Assembly: GCA_001920415.1 (NCBI GenBank)
Contig: MNJR01000141.1
Coordinates: 1 to 64,000, forward strand
DNA from: Acidobacteria bacterium 13_1_20CM_3_53_8
GTDB taxonomy: Bacteria; Acidobacteriota; Blastocatellia; Pyrinomonadales; Pyrinomonadaceae
Direction: 5' to 3'
Length of the DNA stretch: 64,000 nucleotides
The notes below the pieces were generated by a model. It was not told the origin of the DNA. It ran no database searches and saw only the letters and a list, made by a program, of their open reading frames with translations. A program made the position numbers and the translations under genes. Shown in pieces: positions 56,195 to 64,000 of this stretch. The stretch's first letter is position 1. Every line of letters begins with the position of its first letter.

Positions 56195-57346
56195 ATGAGA
56201 CGCTTCTTAACTGTTACAGCCATCGCCCTGCTTGCGATTGTGGGGTTGCTCAACTACGGCCATACGCGTGCGCAGCAGCAGCAAGCGAACGCGACTGTTT
56301 CCGGCGGCACGCTCTCGCAGACGGAAATTGATCGCATTATTCATGCTTTGTCTCAGCACGAGACGGAGTTCCGCCACGCGCTCAACAGCTACGGCTTCAG
56401 GCGCGACGTTGTCGTACAGAGCATTGGACTGGGCGGACAGATAATGGGCGAGTATCACCGCACCTCCACCTTTACTTTCGACAATTCAGGAAATCGCTAT
56501 GAGAAGATAGTCTTCTTCCCCATGCCCACGCTGACGGATATGTCCATCACGCCGGAAGATTTGGAAGACCTTGGCGGGGTCAATCCTTTCGCGCTTGAGC
56601 CGTCGCAGATTAATCAATACAACTTCACCTACGTTGGCCGCGAGCACATTGACGAACTGGACTTATATGTTTTTGACGTAGCGCCCAAAGTAATGCCCGA
56701 CCCTCGCTCTCACCGGCGACTTTTTCAAGGACGCATCTGGGTTGACCAGCGCGATTTGCAGATAGTTAAGACACGCGGCAAAGGCGTGCCCGAAACCAAG
56801 ACCAACAAGTTTCCGACCGTAGAGACCTACCGCGAGCAGATTGACGGGCGCTACTGGTTTCCGACCTATTCATATGCAGATGATCAACTAATCTTCGGCA
56901 ACGGCAGCGTCCTGCACGTTCGCATGCGTGTTCGCTACACAGACTTCACGCCGGGCGTCGGGCGCGCGACCATCACAGAGGTCGAGGGGCCGGAGCCGGA
57001 TGCGTCGCCAACGCCAACGCCTACACCACAGCCAACGCCGCAGGTCGGCGTCGGCTCGGCGCACGACATAGTAAGCGGCGGCGTGCTTAACGAGCGCGCT
57101 CTTGAACTGCCGAAACCTGTCTATCCACCTGCGGCAAAGCGTGCGCACGTGACCGGCACTGTGAAGGTGAAAGTTCTAGTTGACGAGCACGGAAAGGTCA
57201 CCTCGGCTGAAGTGATTGAAGGGCCTGACGAGCTTCAACAGGCGGCGATTGACGCAGCATACAAGGCACGCTTTTCGCCCATGATAATTGACGGTCACCC
57301 TGTGAAAGTTTCGGGCGAGCTTGACTACGATTTTACAGGACAGTGA
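56195..57346 (+). CDS. TonB C-terminal-domain secreted protein
   Basis: 383 residues from ATG 56195 (MRRFLTVTAIALLAIVGLLN, a signal peptide or anchor). The centre (about 60-270) resembles a LolA/outer-membrane sorting-type beta fold (FQGRIWVDQRDLQIVKTRGK; YWFPTYSYADDQLIFG). A Pro/Thr linker (PTPTPTPQPTP) leads to a TonB C-terminal domain: VYPPAAKRAHVTGTVKVKVL and AAIDAAYKARFSPMIIDG. TonB links the inner-membrane proton-motive force to outer-membrane receptors, but here the N-terminal part suggests a stand-alone periplasmic role. Upstream Mets lie in translated repeat DNA. Confidence 0.8.
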   Translation: MRRFLTVTAIALLAIVGLLNYGHTRAQQQQANATVSGGTLSQTEIDRIIHALSQHETEFRHALNSYGFRRDVVVQSIGLGGQIMGEYHRTSTFTFDNSGNRYEKIVFFPMPTLTDMSITPEDLEDLGGVNPFALEPSQINQYNFTYVGREHIDELDLYVFDVAPKVMPDPRSHRRLFQGRIWVDQRDLQIVKTRGKGVPETKTNKFPTVETYREQIDGRYWFPTYSYADDQLIFGNGSVLHVRMRVRYTDFTPGVGRATITEVEGPEPDASPTPTPTPQPTPQVGVGSAHDIVSGGVLNERALELPKPVYPPAAKRAHVTGTVKVKVLVDEHGKVTSAEVIEGPDELQQAAIDAAYKARFSPMIIDGHPVKVSGELDYDFTGQ

Positions 57347-57352
57347 TAAAAA

Positions 57353-57474
57353 GTCATACTGATTTTAGATTTTGGATTTTAGATTTTCGATTGAAGGCAA
57401 GCGATTAGAAACAGCGCGCCTCTCGTTATCTGCGAAATCTAAAATCCAAAATCTAAAATCCAAAATCAGTATGA
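57353..57474. repeat. Heptamer hairpin, ATTTTAG family
   Basis: CATACTGATTTTAGATTTTG and following words, about 50 nt, then the exact inverse AAATCTAAAATCCAAAATC to CAGTATG. It lies between convergent genes; its last bases encode the final residues of the acyltransferase gene. Confidence 0.85.
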
Positions 57475-58257
57475 CTCCAGACTGTTCCGGCTTAACTCCT
57501 CTGAAATCATCCCTCGAACTTTTTCAATCAGGCCAGCAATCTCTTCATCCGTCTTTAGTCCTTCGGTCGAGATGGGCTGCATGATGGTCATTTCAATCGT
57601 GCCCGGTTTCGCCACGCCCGTTCCCTTGCCCATCAGCACGTCCGTGTTCTTGATGGCTACAGGAACAACGGGCACGCCTGCGTCGCGCGCCATATAGAAC
57701 GCGCCCTTTTTGAAAGGCAATAGTTGACCGGGACGAGCGCGCGTGCCTTCTGCGAAAACACCAAAAGAGACCCCTGAGCGAATGCGCGCGGTCGCTGCCT
57801 GCACGGTCTCAATAGCTCGCGTACGGTTCGAGCGATCAATCGCCATCACGTTCACATATCCCATACCGTAACCGAGTATAGGAACTTTCAGAAGCTCTTT
57901 TTTGGCAAGAAGTCCTATGCGCCGACCTACGTAACAGAATAGCGTGCCCGTATCCAGATACGACCTGTGATTAGAGATGAAGACGTAAGTCCTCTGGTGG
58001 TCTAAATTCTCAAGCCCGATGACTCTTACCTCGCAACCGCTCAGTCGCAGCCACATACGCGCGCCCCAATTGGCCCAGGGGTAAACCCAATACCTGTGAC
58101 GCGCCGCCCAGGACACAGTAATTATGGGCGGGCCAAGAATTAACAGAAGCATCGCGGCGACGAAGAGTGACCACCAGTACCACAATCGCCCGGCGAGCGT
58201 ACGCCGGACAGTTGTGCTAGACTTTGCATCAAGCACATTCACACTTTCATCATTCAT
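57466..58257 (-). CDS. plsC: 1-acyl-sn-glycerol-3-phosphate acyltransferase (PlsC)
   Basis: 263 residues. One or two N-terminal helices, then the H-x4-D motif in FISNHRSYLDTG (His about 97), substrate loop VMAIDRSNRTRAI, FAEGTRARPGQL (the Glu-Gly-Thr-Arg motif) and GVPVVPVAIKNTDVL. The enzyme acylates lysophosphatidate to phosphatidate at the inner membrane. Its stop codon lies in the edge of the ATTTTAG repeat. Confidence 0.92.
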   Translation of the reverse strand: MNDESVNVLDAKSSTTVRRTLAGRLWYWWSLFVAAMLLLILGPPIITVSWAARHRYWVYPWANWGARMWLRLSGCEVRVIGLENLDHQRTYVFISNHRSYLDTGTLFCYVGRRIGLLAKKELLKVPILGYGMGYVNVMAIDRSNRTRAIETVQAATARIRSGVSFGVFAEGTRARPGQLLPFKKGAFYMARDAGVPVVPVAIKNTDVLMGKGTGVAKPGTIEMTIMQPISTEGLKTDEEIAGLIEKVRGMISEELSRNSLESY

Positions 58258-58285
58258 TTCGGTCTGACCGGAAATTTTTGGAGCT

Positions 58286-60847
58286 ATGCATACTGTTCGT
58301 CGCGCTTGCCGTTTCTCTCTTCTCCTGATAACTGCCCTGCTCTGCCTCTCTGTAAACTCCGCGAGCGCGCAGCAACGTCATCGTCGCCCCGCTCAGCCGC
58401 GTGCTACAGAAACCAGCACAGCCTCAATCGAAAACGTTCCCAGCCCGCGCGGCGTACTCGGTTTCGCGCCGGGCGATGATAGAAAGATTGCCGATTGGAC
58501 TCAGATAACAAATTATTTCGCGCGATTAGACCGCGCGAGCGACCGCATTCAGGTAGAGCAAATCGGCGAGACGACTCTGCATCGTCCCATTATTGTCGCA
58601 TTCATCAGCGCGCCTGAGAATATACGCGAACTCAAAAAATACAAAGAGATTCAGCGCAGGCTTGCAGACCCACGCGCAGTTCGCAGCGACGCAGAGCGCG
58701 ATCAATTAATTCGTGAAGGCAAATCTGTTGTCGTCATCTCTTGCTCGATTCACTCGACCGAGATCGTTGCGTCGCAGATGTCTTTGCAGCTAGCTTACGA
58801 ACTTGCTACGGCGCAGGACGCGGAGACACGCGCGATTCTAGAGAATACAATTTTACTTCTAATACCTTCCGCCAACCCGGACGGAGTTGACATCGTAGCC
58901 GACTGGTATCGAAAGACTCTGGGCACGCCATACGAAGGCACAGACCCGCCGGAAATTTATCATCATTACGCGGGGCACGACGACAACCGCGACTGGTTCA
59001 TGCTAGACCTTCAGGAGACTAAAGCGATAACGCGGCTTCTGTGGAAAGAGTGGTTCCCTGAAATTGTTTATGACATACATCAGCAGGGCGTTACAGGCTC
59101 TCGCTTTTTCGTCCCGCCTTTTTTCGATCCGCCAAACCCGAACATTGCGCCGCTCTTGCTTCGCCAAGTAGGACTCATAGGCCACAAGATTGCCGCCGAT
59201 GTCGAAGCCGCTGGCATAAAAGGCGTTCTTACAAATGCAGTCTATGACACATGGTGGCACGGCGGCTTTCGCACAGCGCCCTACTATCACAACTCCGTTG
59301 GCATACTCACAGAGGCCGCGAGCGCACGCATCATGACGCCCGCGACCGTTACGCGCGAACAACTCGAACGCTCGGCGACTCGCGGCATGGCTACGGCACT
59401 GCCGCAGTTTCCTACGACCAACTTCCCAGACCCCTGGCCCGGCGGCGTCTGGCACCCGCGCGACATCATGCGTATGGAGATGATCGCCTCGCGCTCTGTG
59501 CTTTCGCTCGCCGCGAATTATCGAACCGATTATCTACGCAATTTTTATGAACTCGGTCGCGCCGGACTCAAGCAGATTCCTGAAGGAGAGCCGCTCGCTT
59601 ATCTTGTTCCTGCTGGAGAGGGTAACGATGAGGCGATTGCGAAGTTGATAGGCACGCTCGTAGAGCAGGGCGTTGAAGTTTTCCGGCTCGATAGAGAGTT
59701 GCACGCTGTGACGGGGCTTCAATCGCTTTCAGTTGTAGAGAGCAGACAGACGCCTAACGTTAGACCTGTCAATCAGGTGGAAGCGTCCGGCGCGATGCGA
59801 CGAATTATCAGCACAACTTTGCGCCCTATGCAGGAGATTCCTGCCGGAAGCTACGTAATCTTTCTCAATCAACCTTACCGCTCGAACATCCTGACGCTCT
59901 TCGAGCCGCAGCTTTACCCTGACCGCATGACTGCTTCGGGCGAGGCCGAGCGGCCTTACGATGTTGCAGGGTGGACGCTGCCAATGCAGATGGGCATTGA
60001 AGCGCCCATCGTTCTAAAAATCAGAGAGACAGTAGCAGAGAGACGATTGACGCCCGTGCGCGACGAGAACGATGTACGGCGCGATCTGGGTCTTTCATTG
60101 CGAAGCGGTACTGCGTCCCCGATTGCGAATCCTGTCAAAGCAAATATTCGCGTAGCGCTCTACAAAAGCTGGACTGCTTCTATGGACGAAGGATGGACGC
60201 GTTGGCTCTTTGACACTTTCAACGTGCCGTACAAATCGCTGCTCGATGAAGAGGTGCGACGCGGTAATCTTCATGGAAGATACGATGTCATCATTCTGCC
60301 TTCTATGCGTATGAAGGAGATAGTTGAAGGCAACGCTGCGGGAACTTATCCCCAAAAATTTACGGGCGGGATTGGAGATGCGGGCGTCGAGAATTTAAGG
60401 AAATTCGTTGAAGAGGGCGGGACGCTTATTTGCTTTGACGCTTCTACGGAACTCGCAATCAAGCGCTTCAATCTGGGCTTGCGCAACGTACTTGAAGGCG
60501 TAAAATCTTCTGACTTCTACTGCCCCGGCTCAATCCTGCGCGCGTCGGTTGATACATCCAACCCGATTGCGCGCGGCCTGTCCCATGACGCAGACGTTTA
60601 TTTCATCAACAGCTCTGCCTTTGAAGTTACAGACGCGCGCTCGGTTCACGTCGTCGCTCGCTACGCAGACGACAACGTGCTTCGCTCAGGCTGGCTTCTG
60701 GGCGAACGACGCATCGCAGGTAAAGTTGCCATGGCAGAAGTCCAATTGGGTCGCGGGCGCATCATACTCTTCGCCTTCCGCCCGCAGCATAGAGGCCAAA
60801 CTTGGGGCACGTTTCCATTTATATTCAACGTAATCTCTACGAGCTAA
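58286..60847 (+). CDS. M14-type zinc carboxypeptidase, secreted
   Basis: 853 residues. Signal peptide (RFSLLLITALLCLSVNSASA|QQ). Zinc ligands: His and Glu in SCSIHSTEIVASQ (HxxE) and His in YDIHQQG; the segment LLIPSANPDGVDIVADWYRK and the following conserved NRDWFMLDLQET are typical of M14 proteins of the larger secreted type. A C-terminal glutamine-amidotransferase-like domain (about 620-850, YDVIILPSMRMKEIVEG; GGTLICFDASTELAI) is typical of these long acidobacterial/bacteroidete members. It probably digests peptides outside the cytoplasm. Confidence 0.87.
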   Translation: MHTVRRACRFSLLLITALLCLSVNSASAQQRHRRPAQPRATETSTASIENVPSPRGVLGFAPGDDRKIADWTQITNYFARLDRASDRIQVEQIGETTLHRPIIVAFISAPENIRELKKYKEIQRRLADPRAVRSDAERDQLIREGKSVVVISCSIHSTEIVASQMSLQLAYELATAQDAETRAILENTILLLIPSANPDGVDIVADWYRKTLGTPYEGTDPPEIYHHYAGHDDNRDWFMLDLQETKAITRLLWKEWFPEIVYDIHQQGVTGSRFFVPPFFDPPNPNIAPLLLRQVGLIGHKIAADVEAAGIKGVLTNAVYDTWWHGGFRTAPYYHNSVGILTEAASARIMTPATVTREQLERSATRGMATALPQFPTTNFPDPWPGGVWHPRDIMRMEMIASRSVLSLAANYRTDYLRNFYELGRAGLKQIPEGEPLAYLVPAGEGNDEAIAKLIGTLVEQGVEVFRLDRELHAVTGLQSLSVVESRQTPNVRPVNQVEASGAMRRIISTTLRPMQEIPAGSYVIFLNQPYRSNILTLFEPQLYPDRMTASGEAERPYDVAGWTLPMQMGIEAPIVLKIRETVAERRLTPVRDENDVRRDLGLSLRSGTASPIANPVKANIRVALYKSWTASMDEGWTRWLFDTFNVPYKSLLDEEVRRGNLHGRYDVIILPSMRMKEIVEGNAAGTYPQKFTGGIGDAGVENLRKFVEEGGTLICFDASTELAIKRFNLGLRNVLEGVKSSDFYCPGSILRASVDTSNPIARGLSHDADVYFINSSAFEVTDARSVHVVARYADDNVLRSGWLLGERRIAGKVAMAEVQLGRGRIILFAFRPQHRGQTWGTFPFIFNVISTS

Positions 60848-60965
60848 GAAGACGCGGGGAAGAACAGACGCGGAGACGCGGGGAGTGGGAGACGCGGAGA
60901 TAAAGCCAAACAGCTTCTCTCTTTCTCGCCGCGTCTCCTCGGTCTCCCACTCCCCGCGTCTTCTT
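60846..60965. repeat. Octamer hairpin, GACGCGGA family, copy 3
   Basis: AGACGCGGGGAAGAACAGAC and related words, then the inverse CGCCGCGTCTCCTCGGTCTC and CCCACTCCCCGCGTC. It lies upstream of the VWA gene; together with the unit at 55905-56070 it shares a CTTCTCTCTTTCTCGCCG-type core, so these two are close relatives. Confidence 0.8.
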
Positions 60966-61065
60966 TCTCACTCTTCTCTGGCATCTAATTCCCGCCTCGC
61001 GCATCAAAGGTTTGGACTTTTCCGGCAGGTCTGATATTCTCGCCTCTCAAAGGAGCCAACGGACA

Positions 61066-62391
61066 ATGAGAAAGATTTTTGTCGCAGTTCTTGCGTTGCT
61101 CCTCTCCCCATTACTGATTACCCCTATAATAGTAAGCGCTCAGACGCGACCGCGACGCATAGGCCAGACCACAAGTGCGCCAATAGCATCACAGCCGACC
61201 ACTGTGCCCGCAAGACCGCCCGTGTTAGTGGGCGCGTCTCCAAACAGTTCTTCGCAAGCACAGCAGAATTCTGCGCCGCAGAACGACGGCCCCGAAGAGG
61301 TGGGCGAGGGCGATGTTGTGCGTGTCAACACAACGCTTGTGACGGTTCCCGTGAGCGTGATGGATCGCAACGGGCTCTACGTGCCTGACCTGCGCCAAGG
61401 CGATTTTCGTCTCTACGAAAACGGAGTGGAGCAGCAGTTAGCTTACTTCGCTTCAGTCGAAAAACCTTTTACCGTCGCGCTCGTGCTAGATACCAGCAAC
61501 TCTACACATTTTCGACTCGAAGAGATTCAAGAAGCTGCGATAGAGTTTGTAAATCAACTGCGACCGGACGACCGCGTAATGGTTGTGTCGTTCGACGAGC
61601 GCATCAACGTGCTGTCGGAGGCGACAAGCGACCGCTATGCTCTGCGCGACGCCATTCGCCGTTCGCGCCCGGGCGGTAACACTAAGCTCTATGACGCAGT
61701 TGATTTCGTCATGCAGCGCATGAGCCGCATAGAAGGGCGCAAGGCTGTAGTCCTTTTTACTGACGGCGTTGACACTGCGAGCAGGGGGTCGAATTATCAG
61801 AAGACCTTGAAGGAAGCAGAAGAGTTCGACGGTCTAATCTACACTGTTCAGTACGACACCTATCAAGATATGGGCGGTGGAGGAGGCGGTGGCGGTTGGC
61901 CTGGTGGTGGTGGCGGTGGCTGGCCCGGCAGCAGGCGCAGCCGGTCTTCCGGCAGCGTTCTCATTGACATACTCGGCGGCGTGCTCGGCGGGGGCGGAGG
62001 CCCTGTCACAATCGGCAGAGGCGGCGGAGGCGCTGGCCGCGATGATTATCGTCGCGCAGATGCTTACCTGCACGATCTGGCTAACAAGACGGGCGCGCAC
62101 GTCTATCCAGCAGAGACTACGCAAAACCTCTCGCAAGCTTTCAACATGATTGCCGAAGAGCTTCGCAGGCAGTACAGCCTTGGATACTACTCTAACAACG
62201 CAGGGCAGGCTGGCGAGCGGCGCGAGATTCGCGTGCGTGTGATGCGACCCAATCTGGTCGTGCGCTCGCGTGAGAGTTACACAACGGGCAGCAGCACCAC
62301 GAACGCGCAGAACCCGCCAGCAAACGCGCCAGTGCTTCGCGGCAATCACATAATAAGAAACTTAAGCGCCGGTTCCGGCATGAATCGTTAA
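61066..62391 (+). CDS. VWFA-related protein, acidobacterial type
   Basis: 441 residues from ATG 61066 with AAAGGAG about 8 nt upstream. Signal peptide (MRKIFVAVLALLLSPLLITP, to SAQ). VWA domain with the MIDAS DTSNST (about 142), TLVTVPVSVMDRNGLYVPDL and RLYENGVEQQLAYFASVEKP before it, the pattern of a VWFA-related family that is abundant in Acidobacteria. A Gly/Trp-rich insertion (GGGGGGGGWPGGGGGGWPG) breaks the domain at about 265-290. It is probably an extracytoplasmic adhesion or assembly protein. Confidence 0.9.
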   Translation: MRKIFVAVLALLLSPLLITPIIVSAQTRPRRIGQTTSAPIASQPTTVPARPPVLVGASPNSSSQAQQNSAPQNDGPEEVGEGDVVRVNTTLVTVPVSVMDRNGLYVPDLRQGDFRLYENGVEQQLAYFASVEKPFTVALVLDTSNSTHFRLEEIQEAAIEFVNQLRPDDRVMVVSFDERINVLSEATSDRYALRDAIRRSRPGGNTKLYDAVDFVMQRMSRIEGRKAVVLFTDGVDTASRGSNYQKTLKEAEEFDGLIYTVQYDTYQDMGGGGGGGGWPGGGGGGWPGSRRSRSSGSVLIDILGGVLGGGGGPVTIGRGGGGAGRDDYRRADAYLHDLANKTGAHVYPAETTQNLSQAFNMIAEELRRQYSLGYYSNNAGQAGERREIRVRVMRPNLVVRSRESYTTGSSTTNAQNPPANAPVLRGNHIIRNLSAGSGMNR

Positions 62392-62500
62392 GAAGGTAAA
62401 AGGTAAAAGGGAGAAGGCGTAAAGCATTTCAATTAAAAATTAAAAAGCGGTTTGCGGCCTTACTTTTGACTTTTACCTTTTGCCTTTTACCTTTTTATTT
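62392..62500. repeat. Heptamer hairpin, AAAAGGY family, copy 4
   Basis: AAGGTAAAAGGTAAAAGGGA and the inverse TTTTACCTTTTGCCTTTTAC around about 45 nt, between convergent genes, as for copy 2. Confidence 0.78.
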
Positions 62501-62502
62501 CT

Positions 62503-62760
62503 TCACTCACCCAACTCTTGAATCTGTTTTTCGAGTGCGATGAGCGTGCGATGCAACATCTCGCGGTGAGCCGGTCGTGTGGCGCGTTCAAGTTGATCGA
62601 GCGTTCGCGCACGCGAAAGTTTCAACGATTCGAGTTGCGCAAGCCTAGCCTTCTCCTCTGGCGAATTCGGCAGAAGCTCTCGACGCTCTGCCAGACGCGC
62701 ACGCTCTTCTGCCTCCTGCACCTGATCCTCTACAGCTTTACTCTCCCATCCTCTAGCCAT
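62503..62760 (-). CDS. Small coiled-coil protein of unknown function
   Basis: 85 residues from ATG 62760; an upstream ATG at 62802 is possible. The whole length is charged and helical with regular heptads (QVQEAEERARLAERRELL; KARLAQLESLKLSRARTLDQ). No further domain. Encoded between the glgC gene (same strand, upstream) and the convergent VWA gene; the gap of 120 nt before it carries ATTGAATCA- and TCATCCC-type word repeats. Confidence 0.6.
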   Translation of the reverse strand: MARGWESKAVEDQVQEAEERARLAERRELLPNSPEEKARLAQLESLKLSRARTLDQLERATRPAHREMLHRTLIALEKQIQELGE

Positions 62761-62880
62761 AGCTTTTAAGGGATGAGGGAAGAATAAGAAGAATTGATTC
62801 ATTAACTCATTGGCTCATTGAATCAATGAATCAATCTATCAATTCCTTTTCATCCCTCATCCCTCCGCCCTCATCCCTTT

Positions 62881-64000
62881 TCAGACCACAGTTCCGTCTT
62901 TCACCGTAGCATTCTTCGGCACGATTATAATGCGGTCGCGTATGTAGTAGCTGCCGTCTGGCGCGTCCGCCTCTTCGACGCCTGCCTCGTTTAGAAGTTT
63001 CACGCCAGCGCCTATGCGCGCGTTCTTGTCTATGATTGCGCGGCGGACTACGGAATCTTCGCCTATGCCTATGCGCGACAATCCTGCCATCTTATCCTCG
63101 CGCATCTCTTCGATTGTCTGGTAATAGTCTGCGCCCATGATTATTGAAGATTCTACGTGCGCGCCTCTTTCGATGCGGCTGCGAAGACCTATCACAGAGC
63201 GATAGATACGCGCGCCGTTAACGATGCAGCCTTCGCTCAAGATAGAATCGCGTATCTCGCAGTTTTGAACTTTTGATGAAGGCAGAAAGCGCGAGCGCGT
63301 GAAGATTGGCGCTTCTGCGTCGAAGAAGTTGAATTTAGGCACAGGCCAAGTCATGTCAAGGTTAGCATTGTAGAAAGCTTTAATCGTCCCTATGTCTTCC
63401 CAGTAGCCGTCGAACATGAACGCCTGCACGTTGTCCGTATGAATCGCAGCCGGAATAATCTCGCGCCCGAAATCCATCCACGCTCCATCTCTGGAAAGCA
63501 GTTCCTCAAGCTTCTCATACTTGAAGAGGTAAATTCCCATAGAAGCAAGAAAGGGACGCTCGCGCCCTTCGTCCGCGCTTAACCCCAGATTCGTCGTGTC
63601 CACTTTCATAGTTTCGAGCGCTTCGCCTTTAGGCTTTTCGCTGAACTCTACGACGCGACCCGTAGCATCAGTCTTGAGTAACCCGAAACCTTCTGCAACA
63701 TCATGCGTGCAAGGGATAACGGAGATTGTGACAGCCGCATCAGTCTCGTAATGGCGCGCGAGAAATCCCCTGTAATCCATCCTGTAAAGATGATCGCCAG
63801 ACAAGATGAGCAGCGTGTCAATGCCCCAATCTCTGATGTGCGGCAGAACCTGGCGCACCGCATCAGCCGTCCCCTGAAACCATTGCGGGTTTTCGGGCGT
63901 TTGCTCTGCGGCCAGGATTTCAACGAAGCCGTCTGCGAAAGGCGAGAAGCGATAGGTTCGCGCTATGTGACGATTGAGAGACGCTGAGTTGTACTGCGTC
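62881..64000 (-). CDS. glgC: Glucose-1-phosphate adenylyltransferase, 3' part
   Basis: The frame runs out of the window on the right; about 372 residues are seen and the N-terminal nucleotide-binding start is missing. A Met assigned at 63858 is an internal GTG. Visible motifs: [86 protein letters not shown] and C-terminal left-handed beta-helix repeats ([36 protein letters not shown]). It makes ADP-glucose for glycogen. Confidence 0.94.
   Translation of the reverse strand, partial: TQYNSASLNRHIARTYRFSPFADGFVEILAAEQTPENPQWFQGTADAVRQVLPHIRDWGIDTLLILSGDHLYRMDYRGFLARHYETDAAVTISVIPCTHDVAEGFGLLKTDATGRVVEFSEKPKGEALETMKVDTTNLGLSADEGRERPFLASMGIYLFKYEKLEELLSRDGAWMDFGREIIPAAIHTDNVQAFMFDGYWEDIGTIKAFYNANLDMTWPVPKFNFFDAEAPIFTRSRFLPSSKVQNCEIRDSILSEGCIVNGARIYRSVIGLRSRIERGAHVESSIIMGADYYQTIEEMREDKMAGLSRIGIGEDSVVRRAIIDKNARIGAGVKLLNEAGVEEADAPDGSYYIRDRIIIVPKNATVKDGTVV

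Noticed and set aside
62881-63858. glgC starting at 63858
   Set aside because: The codon is an internal GTG; clear GlgC sequence continues to the window edge.

Overview
The window looks like chromosome of a free-living Gram-negative bacterium, most likely an acidobacterium of the Blastocatellia/Pyrinomonas type. This placement is an inference from gene content: a VWFA-related protein of the family first defined in Acidobacteria, futalosine-route menaquinone genes, PilS/PilR with minor-type PilA pilins, Uma2 nucleases, many sigma-54 activators, and TonB and LolA envelope genes. No rRNA, tRNA or CRISPR array was recognised.

Region 1 (1-10.6 kb) is an accessory island. It begins with debris: a tyrosine recombinase gene cut in two by a 146-bp MITE (miniature inverted-repeat element) and missing its catalytic end. 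A small predicted secreted protein follows, then a tight four-gene operon: a membrane histidine kinase, a receiver fused to a degenerate kinase core, a CHAT-fold protease with an intact His/Cys pair, and a sigma-54 activator whose receiver-like domain lacks the phospho-acceptor Asp. A decayed IS5-type transposase closes the island. This is the best candidate for an undescribed system: a signalling relay that seems to pass through a caspase-like protease to sigma-54 transcription.

Region 2 (11-20.7 kb) is a type IV pilus block: PilS-like kinase, a Uma2 nuclease, PilR-like activator, a frameshifted sulfatase-fold membrane protein, two mosaic pilin genes sharing a 158-nt identical 5' block, and a third pilin copy that lacks the prepilin leader and resembles a silent cassette. 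Region 3 (20.7-26.5 kb) holds a multi-TM protein, an ABC-2 exporter with a TPR partner, and LolA. Region 4 (26.5-32.4 kb) is a second two-component cluster. Region 5 (32.7-45.8 kb) is housekeeping: queD, DinG-type helicase, glyA, rpiB, proS, a trypsin-TPR protein, a selenocysteine-containing selD whose true start lies upstream of an in-frame TGA, an LCAT-type lipase and larB. Region 6 (46-51.2 kb) carries menaquinone genes (ubiX-like, ubiA-like, mqnE, mqnD). Region 7 (51.4-64 kb) has a repeat-containing secreted peptide translationally coupled to a degenerate sigma-54 AAA+ protein, a giant TPR-GAF-sigma-54 activator, a TonB-domain protein, plsC, an M14 peptidase, a VWA protein and the 3' part of glgC.

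Running through regions 2-7 are at least eight kinds of intergenic hairpins built from tandem 7-8-nt words. Some have entered coding sequences and now encode signal peptides or C-terminal tails. Work was by eye only; all functions are assigned by motif recognition and none was checked by database search.
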